From: Grammothele lineata
Taxonomy: Eukaryota > Basidiomycota > Agaricomycetes > Polyporales > Polyporaceae
Assembly (NCBI GenBank): GCA_002150815.3
Contig: NDFF03000013.1
Span: 62,001-126,000 of the forward strand
Length of the DNA: 64,000 bases
Direction: 5' to 3'
Below are positions 19,570 to 31,362 of the stretch, in pieces. A program made the position numbers and the translations under genes. Position 1 is the first letter of the stretch, and each line of letters opens with the position of its first letter. The notes under the pieces are model-generated. The model was not told where the DNA came from and did no database searches. It was given only the letters and a program-made list of their open reading frames with translations.

Positions 19570-22500
19570 ATGGCCTGTTGGAAGGTCGTGCCCCCAACGC
19601 GCACCGGCGATCGCGACCTGCCTTCCTACCGCCTCTTCGTCGGCGACATAGAGAAGCCCGATGTCGACGAAAGGCAGTACCGCATCCTTGAGCTCTCTAA
19701 CGGCCTCTGCGCCATCCTCGTCCACGACCCGGCCGCAGACAAGGCCGCGGCCTGCCTCGCGCTCGCGATTGGACACCTGCACGATCCGGTATGCGCTCCG
19801 CACTCCATGACGCGCCGCGCGAGACGGGTGACCTCATACGAGACCTTTGTCGGACGCGTTCCATCCGCAGGCCGACGTCCAGGGCATGGCCCACTTCTGC
19901 GAACATATGCTGCTCAAGGTCACGTATCCTCTCCCTCGAAGCTCTCGATCCGCCGTTATTACACTTCTAGCGCGCCTTCGCGCCCGCCCGTCCGTGGCGG
20001 TTCTCCCTTGACCCGGGGCGCGCGTGCCAAGGCCCGGGGGAGGAAGCACGCCCGCGCCCACGCGCGCACGTATACGTACGCGTGTACGACAATACGTTAA
20101 CGGATCTCGAGGAGCCCAGCTCAGTGCACCCATTCATCCTCGCGGATCCGAACCCGGGCGAGACGCAATGTACTGACGCGACCCGCCGCCACGTGCGCGC
20201 TTCTTTGCTTCTAGGGTACGGAGCCGTATCCCGGAGAAGGCGAATACCGCTCGGTGAGAGCCCACCCTCGTTCCCATCCCCTCCGCCACGGTCTCTGCCC
20301 ATGGCGGCCTGGGCCCCTCTTAGCTCGTCCGTGGTGTCCTCACCGCTCACGTCGTCGTTCGTTTTTGTCTCTATTTCTTTTGCGCTTCCCGCGCGACTAG
20401 TTCGTTGACGCCAACGGCGGGCGGTCCAACGGGGTCACAGGCCCGATGTCGACCGCCTACTGGTTCTCGGTCGGGCCGGGGAAGCTGCTCGACGGCGTGC
20501 GCTTCCTCGCCGCGTTCGCGCGCGCGCCGCTGTTCACCCCGTCGCTCGCCGCGCGCGAGGTGCACGCGGTGGACGCCGAGTTCCGGCGCAACGAGCAGAA
20601 CGACGCGCGGCGCGTGCTCCAGCTCGCGAAGCACCTCAGCGTCGAGGGGCACGCGTTCAGGAAGTTCGGCACGGGGAACTACGCGAGCCTCTCGGCGGTG
20701 GGGAGGCGCGAAGGCGAGCCCGACAAGGATGACGCGGAAGTTATGCTGGAGACGAGGCGCAGACTCGTAGAGTGGTGGAAGGAAGAGTATTGCCCGTCCA
20801 GGATGACGGTCGCGATGCTCGGCAAAGGTCCGTCCAGCTCAGATTCGATTCCAGAGATATACACCGTGCGCCCGCGGTGGCTCTGCTGCCTGCGTGCGCG
20901 CTCGGGGCTGACCGTGAGGCACGCTCGAACACGCGCAGACTCCTTTGAGGACATGATCGCGGTCGCGGTCCCGCTCTTCTCGCAGGTGCCCGAACGCGGC
21001 GGCGCGCAGGATCCGCGCCCGGCGATCAAGGCTCCCGTGTGGGGGCCCGAGCACAAAGGAGTGAGTGCCTCCTCCCGCGCGCTTCTCGTCCCCTGGCTTC
21101 GCGCACGGGTGCGCGCATCGAGACGATCCGCGCACGCGTCGCTGATGCTGCGGGACTTCCTCAACGGCCATTCAATCTGCGCATCTACACATCTCTCTTA
21201 CTGATTGTATCGCGCGCAGACGTTGGTGTTCGTGCAGACTGTGAAGGACTACTACGAGCTCTGCTTGCAATTCGAGCTCCCCGACCTCCGCGAGCATCAC
21301 AAGAGCCACCCCATCTCGTTCATCGCACATTTTCTCGGGCACGAGGGCCCAGGGAGCGTCTGCGCTCTCCTCAAGCGACGCGGCTGGCTCCTCGCGCTCA
21401 GCGCGGGCGCCGCGGGACACCCGCGCGGGCCGCAGCGCTTCGAGGTGACCTGCACGCTCACGCTCGACGGGTACCGTATGTGTCTCATCTTGCCTTCCTT
21501 TGTCTCAATCGCAATCTCATCGCCGAAGCGCGTCCGTTCAGTGAACTACGAGCGCGTGCTCGAAGCGCTCTTTCAGTACCTCGCGCTCCTGCGCGCGTCC
21601 TTCCCGCTCCCGGGGTACCACTTCGCTGAGGTAGCGGCGATGGCACGCACGCGCTTTCGGTTTATGCAGAAAGGCCAGCCGCACACGTTTGTGGACGCAC
21701 TTGCGCGCGACGGCGCGCAGCCGTACCCGCCCGAGTGGGCCCTGTCTGGGGGTTACCTCTATAGGGAGCATGACGAGGAGCTCGTGAGGCGCCTCCTTGA
21801 GGGGTTCATCCCGGCGGAGGGGAGGGCTTTTGTGCTTGCGAAGGAGCATAAGGAAGGAATTGTGGGTAAGGAGGTGCTATGGGAAACGGAGGAGTGGTAT
21901 GGCACGCGGTACTTCGTGAGGAACATGAGCGAGGAGCTGCTGAGAAAGGTGATTCTAATTCTATCCCTTCTGGTCCTACTGGAGCTGACGAGGCAATGCG
22001 ATCTTAGCTGGAGACGGCGGAGACAAACGAGGAGCTTGCGCTCCCCGGCTCAAATCCGTTCATCCCGAGCGACCTGTCCGTCGACAAAGTAGACGTAGCC
22101 GAGGTAGGCGGTCTTGATACCGCGCCTAGTCCTCACTGCCAAAAGCATCGGAGAATGACCTTGCGTTTTAGCCTGCGAAATTCCCGACCCTAGTCAAGCA
22201 CACTGCGTCGGCGGAGCTGTGGCACAAGAAGGATGATCAGTTCTGGATCCCGAAAGCCGATGTACGGATTGTCATCAAGACGTGAGTGCTGGACCCGCTC
22301 TATTGTCTGTGTACATCCTGATGGTTGCTGCAGTCCGCTTGCTTATGCAACAGCACGTCATGCTCTCCTCTCGCGGTGAGCCCGCTTGGTAAAAGTGATG
22401 ATTCTGCACTAACATGGACGTCCAGGCTGTTCGTTGACCTGGTCGAAGACTCCCTCGCTGAGGTCACATACGACGCAACCCTCGCTGGACTATCGTATGG

Positions 22501-24363
22501 AATCTCAAACCACGACGAGGGAATCTCTGTCTCCGTCGGCGGATACAACGACAAACTCGATGTCTTGCTGCGTCTCGTACTGGAAAAGATTCGCGCGCTG
22601 AGCGTGCAGCCAGATCGGCTCCGAGTTGTGAAAGAGAAAGTAGGGAACCTCTTTTTATGCCACCACAGCGCACAATCTGACCCCAACTTCTACGTCCAAT
22701 CTGCAGCTGTCGCGGAGTTACAAGAACTTCTACACGGGCCAGCCGTCGAACCTCTCGGAGAGCTTCGCGCAGTGGATGTTCATGCCGACCGTCTGGACTC
22801 CCGCCGAGAAGCTGGCCGAGCTCGATCGTAAGCCGCGGATCTCGCTTCTTCTTCCGTCTCCCGGCTTCTCCCATTGACCTTTGTGCGCGATTGCCTGCGT
22901 TTGCCCGTCTGGAGCGATCAGCGAGGGTGAGGTCGCGCGCCACAGAGACGATCTCCTGTCCAAGGCGTGCGTGGACGTGCTCGTGAACGGGAACATGACG
23001 CGAGAAGTGGGTGCTTCCTTTTTGCTTCAGTCGTTGTCTAGATGCTGAACATGTGGCGCGTGCTCTACCCCGCAGCGTGCGCTGGGCATTCTGGCGCTCG
23101 TCGAAGAAACCCTTGCTGTCCGGCCTCTACTGCCGAGCGAGATCGTCACTCCTCGTGCTCTCGTCCTCCCCCCAGGTGAGTCGTCTCGTGTGCCTAGTGC
23201 TTGTCCGACCGCAGCTGAATGATTCGCATCTCTGAGGCTCAAACGTTGTCGTGCGCAAGCGCCACGCGAACCCGAAAGAGGGCAACAGCAGCCTTTCGTA
23301 CTACCTCCAATTCGGATCGCCCGCAGACGTCAAGCTCCGCAACGTTGCCGCGCTCATACACCACATCATCCGCGAGCCATTGTTCACGACACTTCGGACA
23401 AAGGAACAGCTCGGGTTAGTCTCTCCGCAGTCGCCGTCTACCTTTCCGCACTTCGCACGCCACTCCGTGTTTTGGCCGATTTTACCCATCGTACGAACGC
23501 TCACATCGCTGACGACATGCATCCCGCAGATATGTGATCATGGCGCCCTTCTGGTCTGTGAACAGCAGCACGCTCGGGCTAGGCATCAAGCTGCAGAGCG
23601 CGCGCCCGCCGTGGTTCACCGAGGCGCGCGCAGACGCGTTCCTAGTCGCCTTCCGTGCACAGCTCGCGGAGATGGCCCCGGACGCGTTCGCGACACACAA
23701 GCAGAGCCTCGTTACGAAACAGCTCGAGCGTCCGAAGAACCTGAGTGAGGAGACGGCGCGCTTCTGGGGCCGCATGCGTGCGGGCCACTACGACTTTCTC
23801 AGACGTGAGTGCGACAAATCCTATGGATGTTCCGTGCCTCTGAAATCAAGTAATGATGGCATGCGTGTCTTTTGTATTGTCGCAGATGAGGTTAACGCTG
23901 AGACCATCCGCGCGCTCACCCTCGCGGAGGTACTAGAAGCCTACGACAATTACATCCTCCCAAGCTCCCCTACTCGGCGCAAGCTTTCCGTCCAGCTCGT
24001 CTCGCAGCAAACTGCCGACGCACCCCCTGCCCCGAACCCGGCAACACAAGAACAATTGCTCGTGGAAGACCTCGAGGAGGTAGATGACCTCTGGGGCGCG
24101 TTTGCGAGGGCAGAGCGGGCTTTCAAGGCCGGGCTCGCATGCGCGCCCGCAGCGACGCCCGTGCATTCTGCTGCGTTTGGAGAGTACGGTGTGTGAGCCT
24201 TGTGGCTTGAGGCCCCCGCGCACTGACGCGCCCGGGACACCCAGGCACAGAAGTGGAAGCGTCTCAGGGGACAATGGAGGTGGAGAGTCCGGAGAAGGCG
24301 AAAGCGGAAGCAAATGAGAAGGAGAAGATGGGGGTGGCGAAGGTTGGGGGCCCTAAACTGTAA
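19570..24363 (+). CDS. insulysin-type M16 zinc metallopeptidase (IDE/Ste23 family)
   Basis: This protease degrades small peptides; relatives include human IDE and yeast Ste23. I rebuilt 18 exons: 19570-19788, 19871-19918, 20215-20253, 20401-20827, 20939-21060, 21220-21475, 21542-21948, 22008-22103, 22172-22281, 22334-22375, 22426-22639, 22707-22827, 22915-23006, 23076-23175, 23237-23414, 23530-23804, 23886-24188, 24245-24363. The result is 1,055 residues, the usual family size. The inverted zinc motif HFCEH is at ~81-85, and the third ligand Glu lies in REVHAVDAEF (~162). Other family words are LGHEGPGS, NPFIPSDL and GYVIMAPFW. The C-terminus is an acidic/Lys-rich tail in its own exon. Weak splice sites are a GTCACG donor after exon 2 and GAG acceptors before exons 13 and 15; protein conservation supports these joins. 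It probably acts in the cytosol, since no signal peptide is seen. Confidence 0.9.
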
Positions 24364-25288
24364 GCGGAGGAGTGAATTGCTGCTGCTGTTGTCTCACCGC
24401 GCCAGGACGCACTCTGGTCCGGCGAAAAACAATGAAGGGACGTGCGTGAAGGAAGCTTCCATCTGAGCTCTGACTGCCACCAGGGTCCGGCGGCGCCGTA
24501 CGAGTCCGCCCTAGCGGCGATTTATCGCGAGGGTCCCACCGAGGCAATTGTCTGAGTGGTTGTGGGGGCTCACCTGGCCGCGTGCTGTGCACTAGGCCTT
24601 GTACGTGCGCCTGCTGTTGTTTTCCCAACACAGCTAGACACAGCAAGTGGCTGGCGTTCTTCCGCTCGGACCAGTCATCGAAGTAGATGGGATGATTTGG
24701 TTCCGCTCGCGGGTAAACGTGAACATGCGCAAGAACGCAGGCTGCGCACCCCGCGCGGTGCACTTGCCGGTAATCTCGGATACGAAGGCTGGATGCCTCC
24801 CGTGACGGCAGCGATCTGCCGATCTTGCTATCATCGAGCGGGCACGCCAATGCATGCCACCGGTAGCGAGACACACATACGTCACCGCCAGGGACGTCTC
24901 CATCGCTCAGAACCTGCGCGAAGGTTCGGAGGCGGATTCGCGGGTCCCAGCTGGCTGCAGGGATGAGACCAAGAGCAAGACAAGGGTCCGTCGCGTCTAC
25001 GGCGACGAAGATGAACACATTATCCATAAGGAATACGAAGCTAATGCAGAGGTCCGTGCGCAACAAAGAAAAAGAGAGCGTCAGCCAAGCAGAACGAACA
25101 CATGTGCGACCAAAGCCGTTGGAGTATAGTGTAGCGTCATGATATGTCCGGGGCGAGTCCATGATAAGATGATCATCCGTGAGAAACCCACACACCAACC
25201 AACCAACCCACTGCCCCTGCCTCGCCTCATCATCTCCTCTGAGAAGTCCGAGGGGAGGAGCCCGCGTCTCCGCCTCCGCACCGGGCCT
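24364..25288. other. intergenic, 3' flanks of convergent genes
   Basis: This region lies between the ends of the insulysin gene and the DUF7137-like gene. A minus-strand open frame of 281 codons (24353-25198) covers most of it but has no recognisable family and overlaps the end of the insulysin gene. I do not call it a gene. Confidence 0.45.
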
Positions 25289-25953
25289 TTACCGCATGGC
25301 CTGCCGGAGGAGAGACCACCCGGAGAGGAACATGACGGTGAGGGTCACGGAGAGCGCAACGAACGCTGGGTGTGTGGCGTAGTCGGACCACGCGCTTCCG
25401 CAACTCGGACATGTCCAGCCTGTGTGAGAGTAGCCCGTCAGCCCGAACGCTCACACTGCCGGATGGAGGGGCGAAGCCCCGTCGCCGCCAGCACAGACAG
25501 TGGCGAAAAAGACGCACTCTCGAGTGGGGTGTACGATTGGGGGGTGTACAGCGCAAATTGCAGCGCTGTGTTCTCCGAGAACAAGCCGGGGGCTCTCGAT
25601 GCTCCGGGTCCGCGATCGTCCCAGATTGAGAGGGTGTATGTGCCAGGGACGAGGGGGAGTGTGGGGTGCGCCTGCTGGTAGGACCACAGGTCCCAAGTGA
25701 CGGACGTCGCAGTGCCAGGAATGATGCCGTCTGTCGGACCGACGGGATAGGTGTTGCCATTGTCACCGACGGCAGAGAGTGTGAGTGAGCTCGGGGTTGA
25801 GAGGAGGGAGGTGAAGTTCCAGGCGATGGTGACCGTATTGGACGCTGCGATTTTGAAGAAGGACGTCGAGGACTGGGGCGGCTTGGTGATCGTGAGCCCA
25901 CCAGCGGCGGCGGTCTGGGGAATGCTCGACGAGGATGACGAGGACGATGACAT
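25289..25953 (-). CDS. DUF7137-like membrane-anchored protein
   Basis: Minus-strand exons are 25953-25518 and 25419-25289, giving 188 residues. After a Ser-rich start comes a beta-rich domain typical of fungal DUF7137-type proteins: LTITKPPQ, then TIAWNFTSLL, GNTYPVGPTDGIIPGTATSV, YTLSIWDDRGPG, and FALYTPQSYTPLES just before the intron. Exon 2 adds WTCPSCGSAW, a Cys pair, and a hydrophobic segment (FVALSVTLTVMFLSGWSLL) near the end, probably a membrane anchor. Family relatives usually start with a signal peptide. None is evident from this ATG, so an upstream exon or another start (in-frame ATG at 26100) is possible. The function of the family is unknown, and an extracytoplasmic or cell-surface role is inference. 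Confidence 0.75.
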
Positions 25954-27056
25954 GACGAGACGTGGGTGGGTGAGGGACGGCGAGGGCGGCAAAAGGAGCG
26001 AGAGAGAAAAGAAAGGCGGAGTGCGGGCCTCGCGGCGTTGTCGTCGTCGGGTCCAGCAGCGTGCGAGGCCGCTCCAGCTGCCTCGTCGCAACGCAGTCAC
26101 GCCCGCGTGGCACTGTGACCGCCGCCGTCACGCGCGCCGACGCCGTTGGGCCTGATCGGGAGGGCCGATGACGCGCCCAGGGCGGGCGGGCGAGGCGCGA
26201 CGCCCGAGCGCCGCCTCGGTTTGTGTCGTCTCCATCACCTGTCTTGCCGCCGTCGGTCTCAGCGTCGTGCCCGACGTTTTTCGCCTCTGCTTCTGGTCGT
26301 CGTTTCGCTGCGAGCGTCGCTTCCAGGCGTGCCTGGCTCTGGTCTGGCGCCGTGCCCAAAATTGTTCGACTCGGTTCTCGCGCTGCGGCGATATATCTCG
26401 ACTGGCCACCAAGTCCTCAGGCGTGCAGCCAAGGCCGCGATGCGCATCAGTCCCAAACGCGGACACGTCCACTGGCGGGTGACAGACCCGAGGATGACAG
26501 CAGCGCCTGCGTCGCGGATGCCCGACCGTCTCCTCGTCGTCGGACGCTGAAATGCGTTTCATCCCGGACGCGCCGCGCCCGAATACAAGGTTGTCGTTGC
26601 CCGGCCGCGCTTGGACGATGACCGAGAAGCTTCGCACGCAGCCCCAGAGACGGAGCCTGTGCAAGAGAGTTGGCGCACACGGACGCGCTGGCATGGCATT
26701 GCTTCGTCTCTGCGGCGGGAGCTCGCGCGCGCTCGGGGTTCTTGATACAGCACACTGTTAGGAACTTGGAATGATATGGCGCACGACTGATCTCGTATGT
26801 GATTTTCCTCGTGCGTCATGCAGTCAGCTGTGTCCATCAAACGTCCACCCCATGGTAGCCAATGGTGCGACCGGGCAGAGGCTGATCTCCCTGCTCATCC
26901 GTTGTCCCGGGCCCCCGCATACCCGTCTAGGTTCATATACATGAAACGCCCCGGCGTCTTGATCCCTTTACGTTCCTTCTTCCTCCCTATACCCTCCCGT
27001 GGCTTTTGTCTGCTCTCGATACCCTTTCCTTCTCCTGCCCCACACTCTTTTGCACG
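25954..27056. other. divergent intergenic region
   Basis: This 1.1-kb stretch lies between the DUF7137-like gene (leftward) and the Ser/Pro-rich gene (rightward) and must contain both promoters. It may also hold the missing signal-peptide exon of the leftward gene. A TTCATATACATG word lies near 26931-26942. No other gene is recognised. Confidence 0.45.
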
Positions 27057-28694
27057 ATGGCTCTCGCTCTGGCACCGCCCGCAACTATGAACGCACTCGT
27101 GCCGTCGCCTTCGAGTTCGTCGTCTTCGCCCCGCAGGACGCCTCCCATCGACTGCCGGATTATCATCTCGCCCTCAGAACCTCGCTCACCCTGCTCGCCT
27201 CGCTCTCTCTCCGACTCTGACGCCTTGCAATATGACGAAAGCTCGTCTCCGCTTTCTCAGGCAGAAAGCGACGAGGACACGCCGATAAGCCCCATTACGT
27301 TTGGACGGAACGATGTGTACGAGCGATCCCGGCTGTCGTATGTCCCGCCCATGCCCCGCTCCTCGTCGACGCCGTCCACCCCCCTCAGCCCTGAAAGCGA
27401 CGGTCTCTCTCCGATCTCGCCCGTCATCTTCTCGCAGTTCAATGCGAGCAGCCCTTCGCTTTCGAGTACTCCGCCTCCCGTGTTTCCAAGTGCGGGGACG
27501 CAGTCGCTAGCCCTACGGCTGAAGCGCCCATTACCGCCGCTTCCCAGCCCTGACAGCGGGAGTGACAGTGGCGGAGGGTCGACAAGCACGACCTCGTCAC
27601 GATCACGTCCGCGCATGGGCCGTCACTACACTTATGGCGGTAGCGGCAGCTCCGACGGCACCCTCACGTCCCCCTCCAGCCTCACCAGTGACCGCGTCCC
27701 CGCCTTCTCTCCGCCACCCTCCCAAACCCAGTCCCCGTCCACGTCTACATACACCTCCCCTGACTCCGACTCTGCGGGCAGCAGCGCCCGCCCCTTTGAC
27801 GCCTTCTTCCCTTTCTCATCCGCCACTGCTTCGACGTCCGACTCTTCAAAACCGACCGTTCCCATCCTCTCCGTCCCTTCGCGCTCACACTCGACCCCCC
27901 TCGCCCCCATTAAGCCCATGCCTGTTCTCATCGGTCGTCCAATCATCGAGATTAATCCGCACATTGCGGTCATCCCCGCCTCGCCCTTGCCTTCGCAGCA
28001 GGTCTACGCGACGCGGCAAAAGGAGCGCACCGCTTCCGCGACGTCCGTCGTGTTCCCTTCGCCACTCGACGAGCCGGCGGTACAGCCTCAGGCTCGGGCC
28101 CCCTCTGTCCTCGCCTTGAACCGCGACCGCGCCCTGCCTCGTGCGCCCAGTCCCGAGTCGGACCGCGAAGCCACTCTCGAACTCGCCCCTGTACACATCC
28201 CCGAACGCTCGGCGTCTCCTTCACCCTCGCTCTCGCCATCGGTATCATCTGGCCGGTCGTTCGCCAACGCGGGCAAGTCATTGAGGCGCATCGCGAGCAA
28301 AACGCGTCTCTTTGGCCGTCGCACGCTCTCTTCCGCTTCGGAACCCACTTGGGACACTGACGACAGCGGCTCGCGCCCCAGCACTAGCGGCAGCAGCGCC
28401 AGCGACCCAGACCGGGACGAGACCGTGCTCGGGCACTCGCCCGCCACATCGCTCGACGGCATGCTCCATCCGCGCCGCGCCGACTCGCCCGCCTCCGCCG
28501 CATCAGGTTCGGACGACAAGCCCTCTGGGGATGGCCCGCGTCCGTGTGCCCCCGGACTGAACGGCGCAGCTAGGAGACTCGAGATCGCGGAGGTGACGTG
28601 CACGGCTCAAGGCGATGTGTGGGAGGAGCGCGAGCTCAGCGATGTGATTCCGCGGCTGAGGCAGCTGCGGGCGCCATCGAGGCTCCGACTCTAG
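27057..28694 (+). CDS. Ser/Pro-rich disordered protein of unknown function
   Basis: This is a single-exon frame of 545 residues from the first ATG (27057, MALALAPPATMN). It is dominated by Ser, Pro and Thr with many SP sites (TPISPI, LSPISPVIF), which could be targets of proline-directed kinases. A short aliphatic stretch, VLIGRPIIEINPHIAVIPAS, lies near residue 300. A more structured C-terminal block (RRLEIAEVTCTAQGDVWEER then LSDVIPRLRQLR) ends the protein and is the part most likely conserved. No enzyme motif or membrane segment is seen. The reading frame is long, uses G/C at third positions and starts cleanly, so it is likely real. Confidence 0.65.
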   Translation: MALALAPPATMNALVPSPSSSSSSPRRTPPIDCRIIISPSEPRSPCSPRSLSDSDALQYDESSSPLSQAESDEDTPISPITFGRNDVYERSRLSYVPPMPRSSSTPSTPLSPESDGLSPISPVIFSQFNASSPSLSSTPPPVFPSAGTQSLALRLKRPLPPLPSPDSGSDSGGGSTSTTSSRSRPRMGRHYTYGGSGSSDGTLTSPSSLTSDRVPAFSPPPSQTQSPSTSTYTSPDSDSAGSSARPFDAFFPFSSATASTSDSSKPTVPILSVPSRSHSTPLAPIKPMPVLIGRPIIEINPHIAVIPASPLPSQQVYATRQKERTASATSVVFPSPLDEPAVQPQARAPSVLALNRDRALPRAPSPESDREATLELAPVHIPERSASPSPSLSPSVSSGRSFANAGKSLRRIASKTRLFGRRTLSSASEPTWDTDDSGSRPSTSGSSASDPDRDETVLGHSPATSLDGMLHPRRADSPASAASGSDDKPSGDGPRPCAPGLNGAARRLEIAEVTCTAQGDVWEERELSDVIPRLRQLRAPSRLRL

Positions 28695-31362
28695 GCTGTG
28701 GGGTGCGCTGCCGCCGTGGGCGGTGTGCATGGGAGCGGGAGGCGGGAAGGGGGGGCCCAGTGCGGCCTCGTCTTGCGGCGAGGCGCGGTTTGCGGCTGTT
28801 GGTGGCGGCTCAACTCGGACTATGCCGCGATGTTGTCTTCTTGGTGGTGGTGGTTGGGGTCCAGACGCGACCACCCCGTATGTGTACGCACTGGTGAGTA
28901 GAGACGTATCACGCTTGGGATTACTATGACACCTATGCTCATCTTTGTGTTTGTTTCTACAGTGCTTACGTGCTCTACGCCGCCCGCGCTTCTTGGCGTT
29001 GTACGCTAAGAGCGCACGGACGATGTATATGTTGTACTAAAACGCCCCGGGAGGGGCTATAGTCTCCCTTCATGTCGCCAGGACATGACCTGCTTGCTGT
29101 TATCATTATTGTGCACTGTACACTGACACTGTACGCGCCGCCGCTCGTTCCACTTTCCGCTCGTTGAATCTCCCCACTCCCCCATAATCCCCATGAACCT
29201 GATCCGGTCAACATCATGCCACTGCATATTATCTCCCATCATCATCCTTCTCTCCATTCACTAGGTTCCCTGCTATACTTATATGCTCTTGCTCGAGTTA
29301 GGCTACGAAACACAGCGCACTCCGGCGCTCGCCCCTGCGCATAATAGGACACAGATACGGACACCTGAGGGCCTCCAGCACACCAACTCCCTTCCCTCCC
29401 TCCCTTTCCAACATGCATCGTACGTCGCCCCACGTACCACCGCGCCCGCAGATCTTCTCCCGATATTTGTATACATGTACTCGCATCTTCTCTCTTCCGT
29501 CTACCTACGTACACCCGCCCCATAGCCGGGTGACTAATTCCCCAGCTAGCTCCTTCCGTCTAGCAGCGCAGCCTCCGCGCCTCTTTCTCGCCGCCAAGTG
29601 TGTATGTAGGTCGTCTTCCGAGAGTGTCTGTTCGCCGCCCGCGAGCTTGGAAGCTTCTTCCTTGTCAGTCCCGGCGCTGCCTCGTGCTGAGACGTGGCCA
29701 GACCTGGTATGTCGTGTTCTGTCCACGGGAGAACGATCCGCGCGCCGTCGACGTCTGTGCAAGCTCGAGCGCGGCCACGCGGCGGCGAAGGCTCCGTCTT
29801 CTCGGTAAGCTCTCTGGATGTCCAGCGGCCGGCGGATCGTGCCGTGTCTGGACGCACACATAACTTCGCACGAAGTCACTCCTTTAGCCTGAAACGCGCA
29901 GTGCACGAGGAGGTGCGCAGGCGTTGCAGACAGGTACATGCAGGTACCCGGGACGGGTGCAAGTGGAGCGGATCCGCCGGCGACGTTACGAAAGACCGGA
30001 AGGGGGACGTCGGAAATCAGGCCGCGAGGGTCGCGGACACTGGAATCAGGAATCAGGGGGCGCTGCAGGACTGGCTGCTGTGTGCAGGGCCGGCGGTCGC
30101 TGAGAGCCATTTGTCGAGGAGACTCGACCGCCGCGGCGCGCCGTGTCGTGCCGCAATATCGCGGACCGCAGGCCGTGGTTTTTTAGGCTTTACGTCTTCA
30201 GGTGGTCAGCCCCGAGAAGCTCGCGAGTCGTGATGGCTCGGAACTCGAGGACTCCAGGGAGATGGGGTGCGGACCGGTACGCGCCCACGTCGTTCTGCTC
30301 GGGAGGGGCATATGGGCGGTAGCGGACTCGGGTTCGAAGCCGAAGAGGGTTTTAGCACTTGGCACGTCTGCGAGATGGGCGTCCCGCGTCGCACGAGGTC
30401 CGTCCGTACCGGACGCTTCCCGTCTTTGCCGGGAAGAGCTCGCGGCTGCTCGCGGGTGGATGAATCGATGAGCAAGTGCTCGCTCCGTTGGGAACCCCAC
30501 AACGAGGGCGGGGCGCTGGCGGCGGCGGCGATAGGAAGACCCCATGGGCGAGGATCAGTGCTCTCAGTGCCAGCTTCCGCAGTGATGCTGGAAAGCCAAA
30601 ATTGTGATGGTCGTCTTACGATTCAGGCCACTGCGAATATTGTTTGTGATCGACAAAAGCCTCCGTCCTGTGAGTATGATCTACGAGAGAGGGGTTGTCC
30701 AGCCTACGGGGTAAGGTGTGCGAATGGGTGTGGTGATGGTCCCAGGTCAGAGTTCTGCTGTGGCTGGGCTGATCAAGCGCCGGTCGCCAGCGTGGGCGTT
30801 GAGTAGCGTTGCCTCTCGGCGCCTTTCTGTCGCAGGCAACGAAGAGAGTCCTTGTCACGAACAATTACCAGTGTGGAGTCGCGGCTGAGATGGGCACTTG
30901 TTTACTGCGTCCTAGGTTCACCATTCGTCGCCGTCGTCGAGCGAGCCAGACACAGTAACTGGCCACAATGCCTCCGCGCGTCCGACGGTAGCTTCGACTT
31001 CTCGCGCTCAAGGGTTCCGCATCTGATTCTGAGCCACGCCTCTGAGCCGCGACCTCTGCGCTGGAATTCTCCGTCCCCCGCTCTACGGTCGCCGCCGTCC
31101 GAGTCCCACCTGAGGATGCCCTCCTATCGCCTTCCCCTGCTAACACCCTAGGCCTCACATTTGTAGACATTCAGGCTTTGTGCCCTTCGCGAACCCCCAA
31201 ACATCATGCGAACTCGCCCGAAGCTCGGTCTGCTGACAAGACACGCCCTCGCCTTCCCAAAGGCACCGGGCTCCGCCCCGAGCACGATAGGCCGTCCCCG
31301 ACCCTAGCTATGCGCTCCCCGCTCGCCCAGCTCCCGGTCACCTTGAACCTTGCTCGCCCACC
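28695..31362. other. 2.7-kb region without recognisable genes
   Basis: This holds the 3' flank of the Ser/Pro-rich gene and the promoter of the amidase gene. The open frames are short or GC-driven and lack known motifs, and I could not build a multi-exon gene here. Confidence 0.4.

Noticed and set aside
24353..25198. 281-codon minus-strand frame downstream of the insulysin gene
   Set aside because: It has no recognisable family, no homologous motif and overlaps the end of the insulysin coding region. Cys, Arg and His are scattered as in random sequence.
30325..30345. GGGTTCGAAGCC resembling a tRNA T-arm
   Set aside because: No matching stem, anticodon arm or acceptor stem can be drawn around it.
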